Shown: positions 1 to 8,884 of the stretch, piece by piece
How positions within the stretch are numbered: the stretch's first letter is position 1
Layout of the letters: every line of letters starts with the position of its first letter
From: Cardiobacterium sp. Marseille-Q4385
GTDB taxonomy: Bacteria > Pseudomonadota > Gammaproteobacteria > Cardiobacteriales > Cardiobacteriaceae
NCBI RefSeq assembly: GCF_916618745.1
Contig: NZ_OU745373.1
Span: 1,626,501 to 1,690,500, forward strand
Reading direction: 5' to 3'
Length of the DNA: 64,000 nt
The notes under the pieces: generated by a model
Seen by the model: only the letters and a program-made list of their open reading frames with translations
Told to the model about the DNA's origin: nothing
Database searches by the model: none
Translations under genes and position numbers: made by a program

Positions 1-100
1 TTTCCCATAGGGGCAGGCCGCGTTGCTGGAGGAGGCCGGCGTGGGTATCGCGGGTGTTTCGGGTGATGGCACGCAAGGCCGGGCGCATGAGGGTGGTCAT
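1..100 (-). CDS. cmr6: Cmr6, type III-B CRISPR effector subunit (N-terminal part only)
   Basis: Only the first 33 codons are inside the window; the gene continues past the left edge. The visible start reads MTTLMRPALRAITRN and then a stretch ending GLPLWE. Its ATG overlaps the stop codon of cmr5 (shared TCAT on the plus strand at 97-100), so translation is probably coupled. Cmr6 is a RAMP-fold protein that caps the crRNA 3' end of the Cmr complex. The call rests mainly on its position after cmr5 in an otherwise complete cmr1-5 series, because the visible part is too short for motifs. Confidence 0.7.
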   Translation of the reverse strand, partial: MTTLMRPALRAITRNTRDTHAGLLQQRGLPLWE

Positions 101-477
101 CGGTGTTCTCCTGCGGTGTTGTTGGGGCTGCCGAGCAGGGCCTGGGTGTAGCGTTTGAGCCAGGCGGTGGCATCAAGGCTTTGTCGGGTGAGCAGCTGGT
201 AGTGGCGCAGGTCGGCTTTGAGGACGTCTTCGTGCAGCTTTTGCGTATCGTCTTTGCCAAGTAGCAGTGTGGCGAGGTGTTGCAGCAGTTTGCGGTGTTC
301 TTCGCCCCCTTTGGCGATGAGGAAGCCGACAGCCTGTGCCAGCCCGGCCTGCATGATCATGGTGGGGTAAGCGAGGGCGAGGGTGCGATATTTGGCTTCT
401 ATCGGGCTGTGTTTGATGGCGGCAACGAGCGGGTAGGCGGTCTGCGCGTAGTGTTGGGTACGGATGTGGTGGTTCAT
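97..477 (-). CDS. cmr5: Cmr5, small subunit of the type III-B Cmr complex
   Basis: This 126-residue, helix-rich protein has the size and N-terminal pattern of Cmr5: a YAQTAYPLV segment, then KYRTLALAYPTMIMQAGLAQ, then FLIAKGG. Cmr5 is the small helical subunit that lines the target-RNA groove and has no catalytic residues. The start codon overlaps the cmr4 stop and the stop overlaps the cmr6 start, both by 4 bp. The call combines sequence pattern with operon position. Confidence 0.88.
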   Translation of the reverse strand: MNHHIRTQHYAQTAYPLVAAIKHSPIEAKYRTLALAYPTMIMQAGLAQAVGFLIAKGGEEHRKLLQHLATLLLGKDDTQKLHEDVLKADLRHYQLLTRQSLDATAWLKRYTQALLGSPNNTAGEHR

Positions 478-1370
478 GCGTTTTCTCCTGTGCCGGGGTG
501 AGCAAGCAGCAGGCGGCAGAAGCCGCGCCCGACGGTATGTTTGCCGCCCAGTTGTAGGGCGATTTCGCCTTCTGGTAGCAAGACGCTGAGTTCGGCGGCT
601 TTTTTGGGGTTTCTGTCACGGTTGCGGGCGTCACTGATGCCGATGATGCCCCAGAGGACGGTTTCGGCAGGCAGGTTTTCTTCGGTCCACAGGGCACCAT
701 CCTGCACGATGCGGGTGTCGCGGTTGATGCGGATGCGGGTGCGGATTTCGGTGGCGGTGTCGGCGAGGTAGCTATAGATGTCATCAGGCAGGACGATGAG
801 GCGTTGTGTCAGGCTTTGGCGCCATTCGGTCGCTTGCGGGGTGCCGTCGGGATAGAGGGCCTGGCTGAGGTGTTGTGCCCAGGCGGTGGTGGTGTTGTCT
901 TCGACGCCGTTGAGGTCTAGGTCTTCGAGGGCAACTTTGTCACCCTCAACGTGCAGCAGGCTGCTTTGGGGGAGATAGGCGGTTTCTTCGCGTGCGTTCG
1001 GGATGGCGAGGTCGAGGCCGAGGTCGCGTGCGTAGCGGCGGAGGATGAAGGGGCAGGTGGCGTAGGCCACGGTGCCGGCGAAGGAGCGCACGGGCAGGAG
1101 CAGGAGGTGGGCGTCGCCGAAGGCCAGGGCGCCTGCGTGGCTGTCGGCGTCGCTGCTGTCAGGGCCGAAGAGGGTGCGGATGTCGCTGTGGTTGAGATTG
1201 TATTGGGCAGCGGCTTCGTCGCGCAGGACGCCTTTGATGGCTGAACCGGGGATTTGCGGCAGGTTGGTGGCTTTGGCGCGGGCGATGGGCAGGTCAACGA
1301 CGCCGACGCCTTGGCCGGTGCCGATATGCAGGGCGGTGAGGGCTTGGATGTGGTAGGTACGTGCTTGCAT
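474..1370 (-). CDS. cmr4: Cmr4, backbone RAMP nuclease of the type III-B complex
   Basis: Cmr4 (Cas7-like) forms the repeating backbone of the Cmr complex and cuts target RNA at 6-nt intervals. The 298-residue product opens with the RAMP core: an HIGTGQG segment near residue 15, an Asp at position 26 (the position of the catalytic Asp in Pyrococcus Cmr4), then LPQIPGSAIKGVLRD. A glycine-rich C-terminus (LQLGGKHTVGRGFCRLLL) matches the family. An AAGGA ribosome site lies just before the ATG. The 124-bp gap to cmr3 upstream is occupied by a Correia-like element, so this gene is no longer directly coupled to cmr3. Confidence 0.93.
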   Translation of the reverse strand: MQARTYHIQALTALHIGTGQGVGVVDLPIARAKATNLPQIPGSAIKGVLRDEAAAQYNLNHSDIRTLFGPDSSDADSHAGALAFGDAHLLLLPVRSFAGTVAYATCPFILRRYARDLGLDLAIPNAREETAYLPQSSLLHVEGDKVALEDLDLNGVEDNTTTAWAQHLSQALYPDGTPQATEWRQSLTQRLIVLPDDIYSYLADTATEIRTRIRINRDTRIVQDGALWTEENLPAETVLWGIIGISDARNRDRNPKKAAELSVLLPEGEIALQLGGKHTVGRGFCRLLLAHPGTGENA

Positions 1371-1395
1371 GGTGGGGTTCCTTGTGATGGTGGGT

Positions 1396-1503
1396 TATAG
1401 TCAAACATCTAAAAAATCGTAACTGTGTTGCGTCGCCTTGCCGTACTAGTTGTACTGTCTGCGGCGGTGCGCCTTGTTACGCTTTTTTATCTGTTCAACT
1501 ATA
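1396..1503. repeat. Correia-like miniature element between cmr3 and cmr4
   Basis: This 108-bp block begins TATAGTCAAAC and ends GTTCAACTATA, giving imperfect terminal inverted repeats (11 of 15 positions). Its core contains CGCCTTGCCGTACTAGTTG and TACTGTCTGCGGC, very like the core of Neisseria Correia repeat enclosed elements as I remember it. The length matches their short class. Nine bases of its right end lie inside the annotated cmr3 frame and supply the cmr3 stop codon. Correia elements are non-autonomous and can carry promoters and IHF or RNase III sites; whether this copy does is not shown. Confidence 0.8.
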
Positions 1504-2670
1504 GTTGGGGGTGTGCCAGGCAGCGATGCTGACGATGCCGAAACCGTCGCGCTGCGCCTGCGGATCGTCACTAATGGCGGAAAAAGCCAGGGCGGCGATG
1601 TGGTCAGCGGGGGTCAGGGTTTCCAGCCAGTACACGGCGCCCGCTGCGACGGCTTTACGCATGGCTTTTGGGCGGTGGTGATGCATGTCCCAGCCGGAGA
1701 CGGGCTGCCAGCGTTCGATGGCGCAGGCGCGCAAGCGGACGCGGATGTCGGTGTGCGGCAGGGTGCCGTGCAGGGTGTCGTCCAGCCAGCCCGGCCGCCA
1801 GCCGTGCTGGAAGATGGCGGGGGTAAGCAGGGTCAGGCGCAGGCCGCGCGCGGCGTTGATGGTGTCGGCAAGGTCAGCGGCAGGGATGAAGGCCGGGTCG
1901 GGCGGGATTTGGCGGCAGCGCGACAGGCGGCCTTCGCCGCCAAGGCGGACGAGGGGGCTGTTGCTGTCTACTTCACTCTGGATGAGGAGGCGGTAGGCGC
2001 ACTCTTCCCAGCCCTGATGGTGGTTTTTGCGCGCTGCTTGCAGGTCGTAGGCGGCAGTTTGGTACAGGCGCCCTTCTGCGGCGGCATCGCGCTCGCGGTC
2101 AATTTGGACATGGGTGCGGGTTTCGATTGGTAGGGTGTGTGCGGGCAGGTCGGCGAAGTTCAGGGATTCGCCACGTTGCCAGCGCAGGCTATGCTCAAGC
2201 GGCCAGTAGGCGGGGCCGGGTTGGGGTTTGCCTTTGACGGTGTTTTGTAGCTGGACGGGCAGGAGGCCGGGCGGCAGGTCACAGCCGTCGGCATCGTGGG
2301 GCCACGGGGCGGGACGCAGGCGGTGAATGTTGGTTTTGTTGGTGGTGCGTTCTTGCAGGTAGAGGACGTCTGCCGGTTTGGGGACGAGGACGGTGATGTT
2401 GCCGTCCCGGTCTTCCTGGGCAAGGAAGGGGCCTTTGCTGGCGAGTTGTTGCAGCGCGTGGTGCTGGTCGTCGCGCAGGCGACCGCGTGTGCTGTTTTCT
2501 GTTTCTGCGTCGAGTATCCAGCCTTGGGCTTCGAGATGTTGGCTGCGCATCAGTCCTGCAGCGGCCGAAGGCAGGGGAAAGTTGATGTCGTCCGCGTCGG
2601 CTTGGGTGCCGAAGGGGCGGCCGCTGCGGCAGACCAGTGGCGCCAGCGGTTCAAGCAGGTAGTGTTTCAT
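1495..2670 (-). CDS. cmr3: Cmr3, crRNA 5'-handle binding subunit of the type III-B complex
   Basis: The 391-residue protein starts MKHYLLEPLAPLVCRSGRPFG and continues NFPLPSAAAGLMR, the usual Cmr3 opening. A GGEGRLSRCR segment lies in the middle and GFGIVSIAAW near the C-terminus. Cmr3 (Cas5-like) pairs with Cmr2 and holds the crRNA 5' tag. The start overlaps the cmr2 stop by 4 bp. The last codons (PNYS and TGA) fall inside the terminal repeat of the Correia-like element, so the element has probably replaced the original C-terminal end. Confidence 0.92.
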   Translation of the reverse strand: MKHYLLEPLAPLVCRSGRPFGTQADADDINFPLPSAAAGLMRSQHLEAQGWILDAETENSTRGRLRDDQHHALQQLASKGPFLAQEDRDGNITVLVPKPADVLYLQERTTNKTNIHRLRPAPWPHDADGCDLPPGLLPVQLQNTVKGKPQPGPAYWPLEHSLRWQRGESLNFADLPAHTLPIETRTHVQIDRERDAAAEGRLYQTAAYDLQAARKNHHQGWEECAYRLLIQSEVDSNSPLVRLGGEGRLSRCRQIPPDPAFIPAADLADTINAARGLRLTLLTPAIFQHGWRPGWLDDTLHGTLPHTDIRVRLRACAIERWQPVSGWDMHHHRPKAMRKAVAAGAVYWLETLTPADHIAALAFSAISDDPQAQRDGFGIVSIAAWHTPNYS

Positions 2671-4448
2671 TGTTCTTCTTTTCCTATCTCGCGTTGGGTT
2701 TTGGCTGTCAGCCAGCGGGCGGTGATGAGTTCGTTGGCCAGTGCGTTCAGGTCGGCCAGGGCATCGTGTCGTGTACGCAGGGCGTCTGTCTGTTTTTGGT
2801 CCAGCTTGATGCCGTCACGAGTGCAGGCCTGGGCCAGCATCCGTGTCAGTTCGGCGTTGCGGATGTCGCGTAGCAGGGTAGAGTTGGTGGTGATACCGAA
2901 GTCAGTGCGCTGGTAGATGGCGCGGGCGTCGTAGGCGATGCGGCTTGGCAGTTGTTTGTCGCAGAAGGCGTTGATCCAGCCCTGGAAGGCGAGGTGCGCA
3001 TCGCTGTCGTCCCAGCGTAGGCGGATGTCGCTGGTGCTGCCGGAGCGTACGGCCAGGGTGATGCCGAGGGCGTTGCGCTGTTTGTCGGGCGCACTCTGGT
3101 CACCTTTAGCAACGCGCTCGGCACGTGCCGCCAGGCTGCGGATGTGACCAAGCGGGGTGTTGATGTGGGCAATGGCCAGTCCGACGGACAGGGTGGGGGG
3201 CCGTTCTGCCTGTAATTGGGTCGCCGGTTTTTGCAAGGCGTCGGCAAAGTGCTGTGCCAATGCCTGGGTGCAGTTGTAGGCGCTATCCAGCGGGACGAAA
3301 CCGAGGACGTCGTCACCACCGGCGTAGATGGTATGGCCCCGGTACTCGCGCATAATGCCGGGTACGCTGCCCGCAAATTTAGTCAGGGCGCGGGTGATGT
3401 TTTGGTGCTGCTCTATGGTCGTGGCTTTGTCCAGCAGTTCGCCCATGCGGTCACCGTCAGCGAGGAGCAGCACGCCGTAGCTGCACGGCGCATCATAATC
3501 CCGCCACAAAGAGCGCAGGACGTTGCGCAGTTTATCCAGGGCTTCGGCTTCGGCGGGGCTTTTGGGTTTTTCTGCCGCCAAACGGGCGGGATAAAGGTAT
3601 TGGGCATCGTAGGGGAAATCGTGGTAGCAGCCGCTATTGCCTTTGACGCGGGTGGCGAGTTCGCAGGTAACCAGCGGTTCGTAAGCCTTGCACAGTTCGG
3701 GGAGGACAGAGGCGGGCAGTTGCCGCAACCAGCTGTCGGCAGCGATGCGGGTAAACGGGGTGAATTGTTCGGGGTCGCCGCAGAGGCGCTTGGTGACGCC
3801 GGCGCAGTCGAGTTGTTCGGCATCTGCCAGCCCCAGTTTGCGCCGGGCGGTTTGTCCCAAGGTTGGTGCTAGCAGGACGGTTTCGCGCGCGCCGTCCAGC
3901 GAGGATTTGGGCAGGCAGCGTGTGCTGTCGTCGGCGGTCAAGGCGGCCGGCAGGAAATCGCGGGTGGCTTTGCGTGCCGCCAGCAGGCTTGCCGCCCGTT
4001 CGCAGGCCAGTCGGTAGCCGTCTGCCGTGTCGTCAATGTGCGCCCATGCCGCCTGTACTTCGACGTAGTCGTTGATTTGTGCCTGCCAGATGTTATCGCG
4101 CAGGGCGGCATCGCCCAGTTTGGCGCGGGCTTCTGTGGCGAGGGTGATGAAGCGTTGTCGCACTGCCTCAGCTGCGGCGGCAGCAAGTTGGCGCACGGCG
4201 TCGCTGTCGGCTGCGGTGACGCAAGCTTGAATTTTGTTGCCGACCGAGAAGTTTTTATCGGTCAGTTTTTTTTCGTCGGTCTCAGCAGGGAAAATGAGTT
4301 CGGCTTTGTTGTGCAGCAGGTGCAGCGCGGCGGCTTTGGCGATTTCGGATAGCAGCCAGGATCCGCACCATAGGTCGCGGCTGCGTCGGGCGGCGGCGAT
4401 AAAGCCCTGCACCGGCCCGATGGACTGTATCAGGATGTATCGGTTCAT
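2667..4448 (-). CDS. cmr2: Cas10/Cmr2, palm-domain subunit of the type III-B complex, without HD nuclease domain
   Basis: Cas10 of type III-B makes cyclic oligoadenylate second messengers with its palm domain. The N-terminus has the Cmr2 signature IGPVQGFIAAARRSRDLW followed by GSWLLSEIAKAAA. The palm motif YAGGDD is intact with GGDD at residues 377-380, and LSVGLAIAHINTPL follows as expected. At 593 residues the protein is short for the family, and I see no His-Asp pair of an HD nuclease ahead of the Cmr2 signature. It is therefore predicted to signal through cyclic oligoadenylate rather than cut DNA. No CARF effector gene is visible in the window. Confidence 0.94.
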   Translation of the reverse strand: MNRYILIQSIGPVQGFIAAARRSRDLWCGSWLLSEIAKAAALHLLHNKAELIFPAETDEKKLTDKNFSVGNKIQACVTAADSDAVRQLAAAAAEAVRQRFITLATEARAKLGDAALRDNIWQAQINDYVEVQAAWAHIDDTADGYRLACERAASLLAARKATRDFLPAALTADDSTRCLPKSSLDGARETVLLAPTLGQTARRKLGLADAEQLDCAGVTKRLCGDPEQFTPFTRIAADSWLRQLPASVLPELCKAYEPLVTCELATRVKGNSGCYHDFPYDAQYLYPARLAAEKPKSPAEAEALDKLRNVLRSLWRDYDAPCSYGVLLLADGDRMGELLDKATTIEQHQNITRALTKFAGSVPGIMREYRGHTIYAGGDDVLGFVPLDSAYNCTQALAQHFADALQKPATQLQAERPPTLSVGLAIAHINTPLGHIRSLAARAERVAKGDQSAPDKQRNALGITLAVRSGSTSDIRLRWDDSDAHLAFQGWINAFCDKQLPSRIAYDARAIYQRTDFGITTNSTLLRDIRNAELTRMLAQACTRDGIKLDQKQTDALRTRHDALADLNALANELITARWLTAKTQREIGKEEQ

Positions 4449-4467
4449 CTGTTTCTCCTTGTCGTGG

Positions 4468-5691
4468 TCATGGGGCGGCGAAGTAGTGCAGGAAGGCGTG
4501 CAAGGGATCGTCCGCCTGCTGCGTTTTGATAGGCTCGATGCTTGCTGCCAAGCGTTTTTCCCACAGTTTTACGGGGTATGTCTTTTCGCTTCCTCGCTGT
4601 AAAACGACGGGCATCTGCTGCAAATGTTCATGCGGCAGCAGTAGGGCGGCGGGTAACCATTGGCCGTTGCCGTCATGGTAGGGGCGCAGTATCAGCGGGC
4701 TGGGCAGCCGGTCTTTGCTTTGCGGTTGTAATTGGTGATCAGCCGGCTCGCCCCTGCCAACGAAGTGGAAGATGATCGGCATGCCGAACATCCCACGCGG
4801 AAAGACGTTGCCCGCCAGGTGTTCGGGCGCGTGCATTGCGGCATGTTGTCCACTCAAACGGCGGACGGCATCAGCTTCCGGCCAGCGGCTGCGCCCCGCC
4901 GGTTTTTTATTGCCCGCTTCTTTGCCTGGCAGATTGCGGCCAAGTCCCGCTTTCTGGCGGAAATCGCGCAGGCGGGCAATGGCCTGTTTCCATGCAGCGA
5001 CAGGGTTGTTGCTGCTGTTTTGCCGCAGGGTAAGGCAGCACCTCGCCTCCTCTGCTTCTTGTTTGGTGACGGGGTTCAGTAATGACGGCAGGCTGTCTGC
5101 CTGCTCTACCTGTACCGCGCCCGTGCCGCGGCGGTTACGCGCACCCAGTCCGCCGAAGTTCGCCCACCAGCGCAGGGTCTCGATCACCTGCTGCCGCTGC
5201 GTTTCACTGGCGACGGTGGCAAAGCGCAGTTGCAGGGTGAAGTGCAAGCCTTCTCGTAAAACGTCGTGGCTGACATCGGTGTTTTTATCGTTGTCAGCCG
5301 GGAAGAAAACGTAGGCCAATGGCGCGTTTCTATTGTCGGCATAGTCGGTGTAAGGCACTTTGTGGATGTCCCGCACATTACGCACCCGCAGGAAAACCAG
5401 GCTGGCCGATGCCTCGGTATCATCGCTGCCCATGCCGCCCCAGAGCTGAAATTCGGCACGGCGGAGATCAGGCAAGTGCCATTTATGCGCCGCCAACAGG
5501 CGCCACCAGAAGCGTAACTGGCCGCGCAGGGCGCTGATGCGGATGGGCATGGTTTCGTCCACCGTCGCCGCCTGCACTCCGCCGCCATACAGCGGGGTGA
5601 TGAGGCGGCAGCGGATGTCGTGCCAATCGCTAGGATTGCTCGGCAGGGCAGCATCTGCCGGGGCTTCGATACGGTGTTTGCGTAAACCCAT
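4468..5691 (-). CDS. cmr1: Cmr1, type III-B CRISPR effector subunit
   Basis: This is the first gene of the cmr operon. The 407-residue RAMP protein shows CRLITPLYGGGVQA, IRISALRGQLRFWWR and a glycine-rich FGGLGARNRRGTGAV segment near residue 185, all typical of Cmr1. Cmr1 sits at the head of the Cmr complex near the crRNA 3' end with Cmr6. An AGGAGG ribosome site precedes the ATG at 5691, about 9 bases away. The gene ends 19 bp before cmr2. No array or cas1/cas2 is seen in this window. Confidence 0.93.
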   Translation of the reverse strand: MGLRKHRIEAPADAALPSNPSDWHDIRCRLITPLYGGGVQAATVDETMPIRISALRGQLRFWWRLLAAHKWHLPDLRRAEFQLWGGMGSDDTEASASLVFLRVRNVRDIHKVPYTDYADNRNAPLAYVFFPADNDKNTDVSHDVLREGLHFTLQLRFATVASETQRQQVIETLRWWANFGGLGARNRRGTGAVQVEQADSLPSLLNPVTKQEAEEARCCLTLRQNSSNNPVAAWKQAIARLRDFRQKAGLGRNLPGKEAGNKKPAGRSRWPEADAVRRLSGQHAAMHAPEHLAGNVFPRGMFGMPIIFHFVGRGEPADHQLQPQSKDRLPSPLILRPYHDGNGQWLPAALLLPHEHLQQMPVVLQRGSEKTYPVKLWEKRLAASIEPIKTQQADDPLHAFLHYFAAP

Positions 5692-5903
5692 AATTGTGAT
5701 CCTCCTGCAATGGGTGATGGGTGTGGTGTGATAGAAGCGCGGTAATGCCGGGCATAAGAAAGCGCCCGATTTTGTCCTAAAGGGGCGCGGTGGGTGTGGC
5801 GTCTTGCTGCATGGGCTTTCCTTGCACGGGGCGGGGGTTGGGATTTTGATGTGGATTTTTTTGCAACTATAACGGATTTCGTGTGGTTTTTCGTGGTTTT
5901 TGC

Positions 5904-5935
5904 AAAAAAAAAAAGCGGCATCCGGAGATGCCGCT
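5904..5935 (-). terminator. Rho-independent terminator after the RhlE helicase gene
   Basis: On the minus strand a 9-bp stem (AGCGGCATC with GATGCCGCT) closes a 4-base loop and is followed by about ten T residues. It lies just after the helicase stop codon and separates that gene from the cmr operon promoter region at 5692-5900. Confidence 0.9.
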
Positions 5936-5951
5936 GTTGCTTGGTGTGAGC

Positions 5952-7277
5952 TTAGGTCGAGGCGTGCTGTTTGCGGAAGTTTTTGCCGCCGTCTTTGCGC
6001 GCGGCGAAGGGTTTTCCGCCTTTATGGGCAAAGGGTTTGCCGCCTTTTTTGCCGCCCCAGCTTTTTTTGTCGTCAAATTTTTTGCCGTAGCCTTTGCTCG
6101 GGTTGCCACGGAATTTTTTTGACGGTTTGGTTTTGGGTTTGCTGGTGATTTTTGGCTCCATGCCTTCGATGCGGTGTTCGTCGATTTTGCGTTCGAGGTA
6201 GCGGGTGATGGCCGAAAGCTGGCTGCGGTCGGCAAGGCTGCACAGGTTGATGGCTACCCCGCTGCGTCCGGCGCGGCCACTGCGGCCAATGCGGTGCACG
6301 TAGTCTTCAACTTGGCGCGGCAGGTCGTAGTTGATGACGTGGCTGATGGCGGGGATGTCGATGCCGCGCGCGGCGACGTCGGTTGCGACCAGGATGTCGC
6401 ATTTGCCTTTACGCAGGTCTTCAACGATGCGGTTGCGTTTGACTTGCGGCAGGTCGCCATGCAGGAAACGGGCGCGGTGGCCGTTGTCGCGCAGGCTGTC
6501 GGCGATTTCTTCGCTGCTGCGTTTGGTGGCGGCGAAGATGATGGTTTGCCCCATGTCTGGATCGGCAACGAGGTGTTCAAGGATGCGGTTTTTGTGGCCC
6601 TGGTCGTCGCAGAAGTACACTTTTTCTTCGATGTGCGCGCTTTCAACTTTGATGCTGATGCGCTCAGGTTCGCGGGTATAGCGCGCGGCGATTTTGCCGA
6701 CGGCGCCGTCCCAGGTGGCGGAGCTCATGATGGTTTGGCGGTTTTCCGGCAGGGCGTCGATGATGGCACCCAGGTCATCAGCGAAGCCCATGTCGAGCAT
6801 GCGGTCGGCTTCGTCCAGGACGAGCATGTCAAGCGCCGAGGTGTCGATGCGTTCGTCGCGCAGGTGGTCAAGCAGGCGGCCAGGGGTGGCGACGATGATT
6901 TGCACGCCTTTTTTCAGGGCGCGGATTTGCCCGCCATAGGGTGCGCCGCCGACCAGCGGCACGGAGAAGAGCCATTTCAGCTCACGCCCGTATTTACGCA
7001 CTTGATCCTGCACTTGCAGGGCGAGTTCGCGGGTTGGGGTGAGGATGAGGGCGCGCGGTTTTTTGCCGCGTTGTTCGCTGGTAATCAGGCGGGTAAGGAT
7101 GGGCAGGACGAAGGCGGCGGTTTTGCCGCTGCCGGTTTGTGCCGAGAGTTGCAGGTCGCGCCCGGCGATGGCAAGCGGGATGGCTTGTGCCTGGATGGGG
7201 GTCGGGGTGGTATAGCCGCTGGCGGCGATGGCATTAAGCAGGGCTTCGGGGAGGTTGAGGTCGGTAAAGGTTTGCAT
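5952..7277 (-). CDS. rhlE: DEAD-box ATP-dependent RNA helicase, RhlE type
   Basis: The 441-residue product remodels RNA using ATP and probably acts in ribosome assembly or mRNA turnover. Helicase motifs appear in order: Q motif (GYTTPTPIQAQAIPLA), motif I AQTGSGKT, PTRELA, DEAD in VLDEADRMLDMGF, SAT, DVAARGID and HRIGRSGRAG. The C-terminus is a Lys/Gly-rich basic tail of about 75 residues, as in RhlE proteins, likely for RNA binding. The start was set at MQTFTDLNLPEAL because residues upstream of it do not resemble a helicase; a longer frame runs back to 7529 but reads as non-coding. The gene is monocistronic, closed by a strong terminator. Confidence 0.9.
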   Translation of the reverse strand: MQTFTDLNLPEALLNAIAASGYTTPTPIQAQAIPLAIAGRDLQLSAQTGSGKTAAFVLPILTRLITSEQRGKKPRALILTPTRELALQVQDQVRKYGRELKWLFSVPLVGGAPYGGQIRALKKGVQIIVATPGRLLDHLRDERIDTSALDMLVLDEADRMLDMGFADDLGAIIDALPENRQTIMSSATWDGAVGKIAARYTREPERISIKVESAHIEEKVYFCDDQGHKNRILEHLVADPDMGQTIIFAATKRSSEEIADSLRDNGHRARFLHGDLPQVKRNRIVEDLRKGKCDILVATDVAARGIDIPAISHVINYDLPRQVEDYVHRIGRSGRAGRSGVAINLCSLADRSQLSAITRYLERKIDEHRIEGMEPKITSKPKTKPSKKFRGNPSKGYGKKFDDKKSWGGKKGGKPFAHKGGKPFAARKDGGKNFRKQHAST

Positions 7278-7558
7278 GTTGTTTCCGATGGGTTGTGGCA
7301 AACCGTGACGACCGCAACGCCTGATACCAATCCCGGTTATAAGCAGGGGTTGGTAATTGAGGGGGATACGAATATTGATGGTTTGCCGAGAGGTCAATTT
7401 CAATTCATCGGCAACAATCAGGGGAAGCCTCGTGCTTCGGATCGCGGGCGATGTCGTCAAAAGGGCGCGCATTGTACGCTTGTGCGGGGAGTTGTCAAAA
7501 GGATTCATCCGGTTTGGTCTTGTTATCATGCCGCGAACCCTGCCGTTCGGAGCTTCTC

Positions 7559-8773
7559 ATGTCACCTGTTCCCGCTTTTTCTCCTGCTTTTGATGATCCG
7601 CGTACCCTCGGCTGGGGCGGACGCCGGCTGTTTTCCGGGGGCGCTATTGTTTTTATTTGTCTGCTCTGCCTCGGTGCGCTGTGGATGGTCTTTGCCATGC
7701 TTTACGGCGCGCACAGCAAGGAGATTATCTGGTGGTGGGCGTGCTGGTTGCCACTATGGGCGCTCGGCAGCGGTCTCTTCTGGTGGCGGCACGGCGTCGT
7801 GCATCCGCCGTGCGTGGTCTGCGACGCGCAGGGGCTGACGCTGTACCGCCGCGACCGCATTGTCGGGCAATGGCGTTGGCAGGCCCTGCAACGGGTGGAT
7901 GCACTGCCCGCGCGTCGTTTGCTCGTCATCATGCCGCACGCGGGTGGCCGCTATTTGTATGGCGAACGCCGCCTCAGCGCAGCGGATTGTACGGACATCA
8001 TCCGCACCGCGCAGGCGTTCATGCAGGGAACCGCCGCTGCGCCACCTGCTCCGGCGGTTTCGCGGCAGTGGTTCAAGCGTAACGACACCGCTTATGCCGC
8101 TGTCCGCAATTTGTCGTCTTCTCTTATGTTGATTTGCATCATTGCTTATATGCTGTTCGACGGCTGGCAGCAGGCACAGAAGCCGAAAACGCCTTTTGAC
8201 GATGAACCCGCGCCTTATGCCCTGCTCTTTGTCATCGTCGCTGTGGTCGTGGTGTTCTTTTTGCTGCGCCAGGTGGTGCGTCATTACCGCTATTATCTGG
8301 CTGGACAGGAGGTATTGCTGGCCGCGATCGACGGCAAGGGGCTCACCGTGCATTTTCCTGATGGCCGCAGTGTGCATGTGCCCTGGGCGGAGATGCGCGA
8401 CATCAGGGCCGTGCAACGGCACACGAAGCACGGCACTACCGAGTACCTGCTGTGGACTGACCGCCTCGGCAACACGCGGGAAATCAACGCCGATCATCTG
8501 GAAAGTTTTGCCACTGCCGAGGAGATTGTGGTGGCGGTGAATGCGGTGCGCCACGGTATGCCGCTGTTGCCGCCGGGGAAAAATGCGCAGCCTGGCGGTA
8601 TTCCGCGCGGCGCGGTGGCGATGTTCTGGACGCACGCCGTGGTCTATAGCGGGCTGTTTATCCTTCTTGGCAAGAGATTGCCGCTGCCTGAGGAGGTTTT
8701 TGTCGTCGCTGTTGTGCTGCTTGGCATCACAGATGTGTTTCCGCGCGTCTTTTTCGGCTGGCTGGATCGCTGA
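7559..8773 (+). CDS. Polytopic membrane protein of unknown function
   Basis: I do not recognise this 404-residue protein. It shows about six hydrophobic segments: two near residues 25-47 and 58-76, two near 190-255 and two at the C-terminus. Between the pairs lie soluble stretches: one carries LTLYRRDRIVGQWRW, the other LTVHFPDGRSVHVPWAEMRDI, which looks like a PH-like strand-rich domain (inference). The start at 7559 was preferred over an in-frame site at 7451 because hydrophobic, coding-like composition begins there. A weak hairpin with a T run follows at 8851-8884, before the next gene. Confidence 0.65.
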   Translation: MSPVPAFSPAFDDPRTLGWGGRRLFSGGAIVFICLLCLGALWMVFAMLYGAHSKEIIWWWACWLPLWALGSGLFWWRHGVVHPPCVVCDAQGLTLYRRDRIVGQWRWQALQRVDALPARRLLVIMPHAGGRYLYGERRLSAADCTDIIRTAQAFMQGTAAAPPAPAVSRQWFKRNDTAYAAVRNLSSSLMLICIIAYMLFDGWQQAQKPKTPFDDEPAPYALLFVIVAVVVVFFLLRQVVRHYRYYLAGQEVLLAAIDGKGLTVHFPDGRSVHVPWAEMRDIRAVQRHTKHGTTEYLLWTDRLGNTREINADHLESFATAEEIVVAVNAVRHGMPLLPPGKNAQPGGIPRGAVAMFWTHAVVYSGLFILLGKRLPLPEEVFVVAVVLLGITDVFPRVFFGWLDR

Positions 8774-8850
8774 TGACAAAGGCAGTCAGATGGTGCAGCC
8801 TGTTAAGCGGCGTCAATGCCGAACCCGCCCCGCCGTTCTTGCCGCTCTCT

Positions 8851-8884
8851 TACCGCTGTGTTACAAAGCGGTTCTGTTTTTTTG
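8851..8884 (+). terminator. Possible weak terminator
   Basis: A short stem (ACCGC with GCGGT, 11-base loop) is followed by TCTG and a run of seven or more T. It would separate the membrane-protein gene from the ABC importer operon. The stem is short, so this is tentative. Confidence 0.4.

Noticed and set aside
6174..7838. Long open frame (554 codons) on the plus strand
   Set aside because: It is antisense to the RhlE helicase gene, whose DEAD-box motifs are complete; the plus-strand translation has no family pattern. High GC third positions create such shadows.
7754..8779. Open frame (341 codons) on the minus strand
   Set aside because: The plus-strand frame has well-formed membrane helices; the minus-strand translation is Arg/His-rich and shadow-like.
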